Part shown: positions 60,747 to 64,000 of the stretch, piece by piece | Position numbering within the stretch: position 1 is the stretch's first letter | How the letters are laid out: each line of letters opens with the position of its first letter | Source of the DNA: Akkermansiaceae bacterium | GTDB lineage: Bacteria > Verrucomicrobiota > Verrucomicrobiia > Verrucomicrobiales > Akkermansiaceae | DNA length: 64,000 nt | Assembly (NCBI GenBank): GCA_017798145.1 | Contig: CP059069.1 | Span: 1,907,226 to 1,971,225, forward strand | Direction of reading: 5' to 3' | Program-made: the position numbers and the translations under genes | The notes under the pieces: model-generated | The model's input: the letters and a program-made list of their open reading frames with translations, nothing else | Told to the model about the DNA's origin: nothing | Databases searched by the model: none

Positions 60747-63700
60747 GGGGTCACGCTGATGTTGGAGAAGCTCGAGGTGTTCAGGGTGGTGTTGCTTCCG
60801 CTGCCCACCGCGAGGCCGATGTAACAAGTGGAAGAAAAGGTGGTGTTCGTGCTTGTGTCAACGGTTGTCCAGGAAGTACCGTTCGTGCTCTTGTAGGACG
60901 TGATCGTGTTGCCGCTGCGCACGATGCGAACCCAGGTGTTCGGCACCGTCCCCGTCCCGTTTTTTGAAGTGGCGGGATTTCCTCCTGAGGTGGACCGCCG
61001 CATCCAGCGGTAGGCGTTCGATCCGGTCATTCCCATGAAAACCTGCTTGGAGTTGGCTGCCAGGGAATCGCGGATCATCACGCCGACGCGTGAGGAGCTG
61101 CCGGTGTTTTGCAAGCCGCTGATGCGGGCGATGATCTCGCCATCGCCGGTCAGTGTCTGGTAGGTGAAGCGCAGTTTGTCGCTCGTCCCGCCGATGACAC
61201 CCGAACCGGACTGGGTGAAGGTGCCCGCGTTGTGGGTCGCCGATCCCGCCAGCATGCCTGTGCCGATGTCGGTAGAGATCCAAGGCAGAGGCAGACCCAC
61301 CACGTTGATCGTCAGCGTGGCGTCGGCGGTGGCCGAGGTGCTGTCCGTGGCGCGCACGACGAACACGTTCGACCCCGCCGTGCCGCCGCCCGGGGTGCCG
61401 GAAAGCGTTCCGTCCTGCGCGACCTCCAACCATGCGGGGCCGCTGACCTTCGAGTAGGTGATGGTGTCGCCCGCATCGGCATCGGTGGCACTGCCGCCTA
61501 GCGTCTGGCCGGTGTAGGCGGCTCCTTCGGTGGCGTCCGCTGCCGTGAACGAGGCCGGGGAGAACACCGGTGCGTCGTTGACGGCGGTCACCGTCAGGCT
61601 GACCGTCGCGGTGTTCGAGTCCAGGATGCCGTCGCTCGCCCGGAAGGTGAAGCTGTCCGCGCCGTTCGTGTTCGCGTTCGGTGTGTAGGTAAGGTTGGGA
61701 GCCGCGCCGCTCAGGACTCCTTTGGTCGGTGCACTCACCACCGTGTAGCTCTGGATGGTGCCGTCGATGTCCGTGGCGGCAAGGGTCACGGCTACCGCCG
61801 TGTCCTCGTTGGTCGTAGCTGAACCGCTGGAGGCCACCGGAGCATCATTGACCGCAGTCACCGTGATGCTGACGGTCGCGACGTTAGAATCCAGCACTCC
61901 GTCGTTGGCTCTGAAGGTGAAGCTGTCGGTGCCGTTGAAGTCGGCATTCGGCGCGTAGGTCAGGTTCGGGGCTGTGCCGCTCAATACGCCATTGGCCGGT
62001 TGGCTTGCCACCGTGTAGCCCAACGCACCGCTGTCAATGTCCGCCGCACTCAGCGTGACCGCCACTGGCATATCCTCGGTTGCGGTGACCGTGCCATCCG
62101 AAGCTACCGGCGCATCGTTCACCGCATTCACGGTGATGCTGATGGTAGCGATATTCGAATCCAACGATCCGTCGTTCGCCTTGAAGGTGAAGCTATCGCT
62201 ACCATTGAAATTCGCATTCGGCGTGTAGGTCAGGTTCGGGGCGGTGCCGCTCAGGACACCGTTGGCCGGGCCGGACACCACGTTGTAGCTCTGGATCGTG
62301 CTGTCGATGTCGGTTGCCACCAGGGTAACGGACACCGAAGTGTCCTCGTCGGTGGTAGCCGTGCCATCGGAGGCAAGCGGTGCGTCGTTGACCGGATTCA
62401 CGGTGATGTTGAGCGTGGCTTCAACAGCAGACGAGTTGTTGTCAGTCACACTCACGGTGAAGACATTGGCACCCACATCCGCATTGCTTGGCATCCCGGA
62501 CAGCGTGCCGTTGGCAGCAACGTCGAGCCATGCCGGACCGCTCACCTTGGCAAAGGTCAGCGTGTCGCCGGCGTCCGCATCACCGGCATTGTCGGCCAAG
62601 GTGGCCGAGTAGGCGGCGTCTTCGTTGGCGTCCGACTCGTTGACCGGATTCGTCGCCCAGGTTGGCGCGGTGTTTTGCGGGGCATCTTGCCCGGCCACAA
62701 CGGCAAAACTGTCGCCGATGCGGATTTCGTCGATGGCATTGTCGAACCTGCCTTGGGAATAGACAAGGGTGTTGAGGTTGTTCTCGTTGATCCCGGTGGC
62801 ATAGGTTGCACCGATTTTGCCCGCATTGAATGCCTCCTCGGTCATCGATGCCAGCGCGGCGTTTTCATCGAACCAGAAGGCCTCAACCTTGTCCGATGCG
62901 CCGAAGCTGAATTTCAAGACGATGACCTTGTCCACGGTCGAACTCATGTTCACGCCACCTGCGGTGCGGGCAAACTGGTTCCAGATGTAGTTGGTCGCAG
63001 TGGTCGAATCGATTACTGTCGGGTTGAGTTGCTGGCTCCAGGCGTTCGTGCCGTTCCAGCCGCTCACCCCGATGAAGTCCATGTTGGTGCTGCTGGTTCT
63101 CCTGCCCCGGTCGGTGAGATGCCCGCCGTCGGTGAAGCCAAAATTGATGCCGGCCCCCGAGTTGCCGTTGGGGAAACGATAGACCACGCTCATCCAGAGC
63201 ACCCCGTCGGCACCAGCCATCTCACCGGCGCTGGCGGCGAGGGTGCGTTTCACATCAACGTTCGAGCCGATCTGCGCGTCCGAAGCCATGTAACGGGATC
63301 CCGTGCCCGGCGAGGTAGGGAAGGCATTGTTCAACACGCCGTCCCAATTGAGCGTCGTATTGTCGAAAAACACATTGGTGGTTTCATCGCGGACGTAACC
63401 TTGGGTGGAAGTGCCACCACTGTCGGCCCAGCCACTGGCAAAGCCCTGGCCGCCATTGAGTCCGAGAAGCTCACCCACCGGGTAATCAAAGCCCTCGTAG
63501 GCCAGCAGATTCGTCCCAGTTGGCGGATTCACGGTGATGTTAAGGGTCGCCTGGACCGGCGTCGAGTTGCCATCCGTCACACTCACCGAGAAAAGATTCT
63601 CTCCCACGTCACCGCTGGCCGGCGTGCCGCCCAACGTGCCATCGGCAGCCACGCTCAACCAGGCCGGACCACTCACCAAAGCGAAGGTAAGTGAGTCGCT

Positions 63701-64000
63701 CGTGTCGACATCGCTCGCGTCACCAGCGAGGGTGCCACTGTAGGGCACATCCTTCGTTGCGTCCGAACCTACAATCGGGTTGCCAGCCCAGACCGGTGCA
63801 TCGTTGGCCGCGTTCACCGTGATCGAGACCGCCGCCACATTCGAATCGACCGTTCCGTCGTTCGCCTTGAAAGTGAAGCTGTCGGAGCCGTTGAAGTTGG
63901 CGTTCGGTGTATAGGTCAAATTCGGGGCGGTGCCGCTCAGCGCACCGTTGGTCGGGCCTGCCACCACGGAGTATGTCAAGGTGGCACCTGCGTCCGAATC
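60743..64000 (-). CDS. Giant cadherin/Ig-like repeat surface protein, N-terminus outside window
   Basis: The frame is open from the right edge to the stop at 60743, over 1080 residues without a start. Domain order: cadherin-like repeat (NGSDSFTFKANDGTVDSNVA), putative-Ig repeat (SLTFALVSGPAWLSVAADG), a LamG-like module (LLAYEGFDYPVGELLGLNGG, AIDEIRIG) shared with the esterase at 48166, another putative-Ig repeat, four cadherin-like repeats, a further Ig repeat and a C-terminal DUF1349-like sandwich (YKSTNGTSWTTVDTSTNTTF). Probable large extracellular adhesin or polymer-binding protein. Ca-binding DxD patterns suggest calcium-stabilised repeats. Confidence 0.85.
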   Translation of the reverse strand, partial: DSDAGATLTYSVVAGPTNGALSGTAPNLTYTPNANFNGSDSFTFKANDGTVDSNVAAVSITVNAANDAPVWAGNPIVGSDATKDVPYSGTLAGDASDVDTSDSLTFALVSGPAWLSVAADGTLGGTPASGDVGENLFSVSVTDGNSTPVQATLNITVNPPTGTNLLAYEGFDYPVGELLGLNGGQGFASGWADSGGTSTQGYVRDETTNVFFDNTTLNWDGVLNNAFPTSPGTGSRYMASDAQIGSNVDVKRTLAASAGEMAGADGVLWMSVVYRFPNGNSGAGINFGFTDGGHLTDRGRRTSSTNMDFIGVSGWNGTNAWSQQLNPTVIDSTTATNYIWNQFARTAGGVNMSSTVDKVIVLKFSFGASDKVEAFWFDENAALASMTEEAFNAGKIGATYATGINENNLNTLVYSQGRFDNAIDEIRIGDSFAVVAGQDAPQNTAPTWATNPVNESDANEDAAYSATLADNAGDADAGDTLTFAKVSGPAWLDVAANGTLSGMPSNADVGANVFTVSVTDNNSSAVEATLNITVNPVNDAPLASDGTATTDEDTSVSVTLVATDIDSTIQSYNVVSGPANGVLSGTAPNLTYTPNANFNGSDSFTFKANDGSLDSNIATISITVNAVNDAPVASDGTVTATEDMPVAVTLSAADIDSGALGYTVASQPANGVLSGTAPNLTYAPNADFNGTDSFTFRANDGVLDSNVATVSITVTAVNDAPVASSGSATTNEDTAVAVTLAATDIDGTIQSYTVVSAPTKGVLSGAAPNLTYTPNANTNGADSFTFRASDGILDSNTATVSLTVTAVNDAPVFSPASFTAADATEGAAYTGQTLGGSATDADAGDTITYSKVSGPAWLEVAQDGTLSGTPGGGTAGSNVFVVRATDSTSATADATLTINVVGLPLPWISTDIGTGMLAGSATHNAGTFTQSGSGVIGGTSDKLRFTYQTLTGDGEIIARISGLQNTGSSSRVGVMIRDSLAANSKQVFMGMTGSNAYRWMRRSTSGGNPATSKNGTGTVPNTWVRIVRSGNTITSYKSTNGTSWTTVDTSTNTTFSSTCYIGLAVGSGSNTTLNTSSFSNISVTP
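61570..62400 (-). repeat. Tandem cadherin-like coding repeats, period about 270 bp
   Basis: The coding DNA repeats with a period of about 264-277 bp; the start of each unit is similar (compare 61570, 61847, 62111 and 62381, each GC.TCGTTGACCG-like), with a related unit at 63799. Units differ by many substitutions, so this is an old domain duplication. Such arrays can vary in number by recombination and may be collapsed in assemblies. Confidence 0.75.

Noticed and set aside
61570..62400. Possible CRISPR-like or satellite array
   Set aside because: The period (about 270 bp) and preserved reading frame show domain repeats in a protein, not short repeats with spacers.
62000..63694. A plus-strand frame of over 500 codons opposite the cadherin-repeat protein
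   Set aside because: Shadow of the repeat gene; no signal peptide or recognisable domain.

Overview
The window looks like a chromosomal segment from a free-living member of the Verrucomicrobiota (Verrucomicrobiae / Akkermansiaceae-like). I infer this from GC-rich coding DNA, several secreted proteins ending in PEP-CTERM signals, an exosortase, two sulfatases, a PVC-type propeller/HEAT/cytochrome-c protein, a DUF6288-like protein, and secreted proteins with the typical verrucomicrobial C-terminal 'ASSDL..W' module. No rRNA, tRNA, CRISPR array, integrase or transposase gene was recognised.

Layout. 1-2.9 kb: two divergent secreted sulfatases, the left one cut by the window edge. 2.9-16 kb: mostly housekeeping and envelope genes: lipoprotein, dusB-type tRNA-dihydrouridine synthase, a VIT/VWA PEP-CTERM protein followed by its probable private exosortase (apparently fused to an EpsI-like domain), fur, mutY, lipoprotein protease, SprT-like and YugP-like metalloproteases, thioredoxin-like protein, moeB-rhodanese fusion and an ABC-F ATPase. 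16-20.5 kb: an accessory island delimited by three copies of the ABC-F gene's 3' end; it holds a hairpin pair, a protein fragment, a UPF0175/DUF3368-type toxin-antitoxin pair and a large glycine-rich secreted protein with an apparent frameshift. 20.5-30 kb: miaB, rpoZ, smpB, priA, pnp, rpsO and an MFS transporter. Between priA and pnp is a decayed VapB-like antitoxin, again followed by a second copy of the upstream gene's 3' end. 30-41 kb: PVC cytochrome protein, LURP-one-like protein, a complete potABCD polyamine transporter operon and a secreted TPR protein.

41-58.6 kb is a long run of minus-strand genes that reads as a glycan-degradation locus: a GH106-like alpha-L-rhamnosidase, a DUF6288 protein, three SGNH hydrolases, three SASA-type (sialate O-acetylesterase-like) esterases of different architecture and two PEP-CTERM proteins, plus the remains of a third interrupted by a 171-bp inverted-repeat element with a 10-bp target duplication. 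A divergent GntR/LacI-type (XylR-like) regulator at 58.7 kb is the likely controller. The window ends in a lipoprotein translationally coupled to a giant cadherin/Ig-repeat surface protein that runs off the right edge.

The most unusual signal is the repeated pattern in which accessory cargo (toxin-antitoxin genes or remnants) sits between a housekeeping gene and an extra copy of that gene's own 3' end (ABC-F twice, priA once). It resembles integration into gene 3' ends with restoration of the target. The mechanism is inference; the repeats are directly visible.
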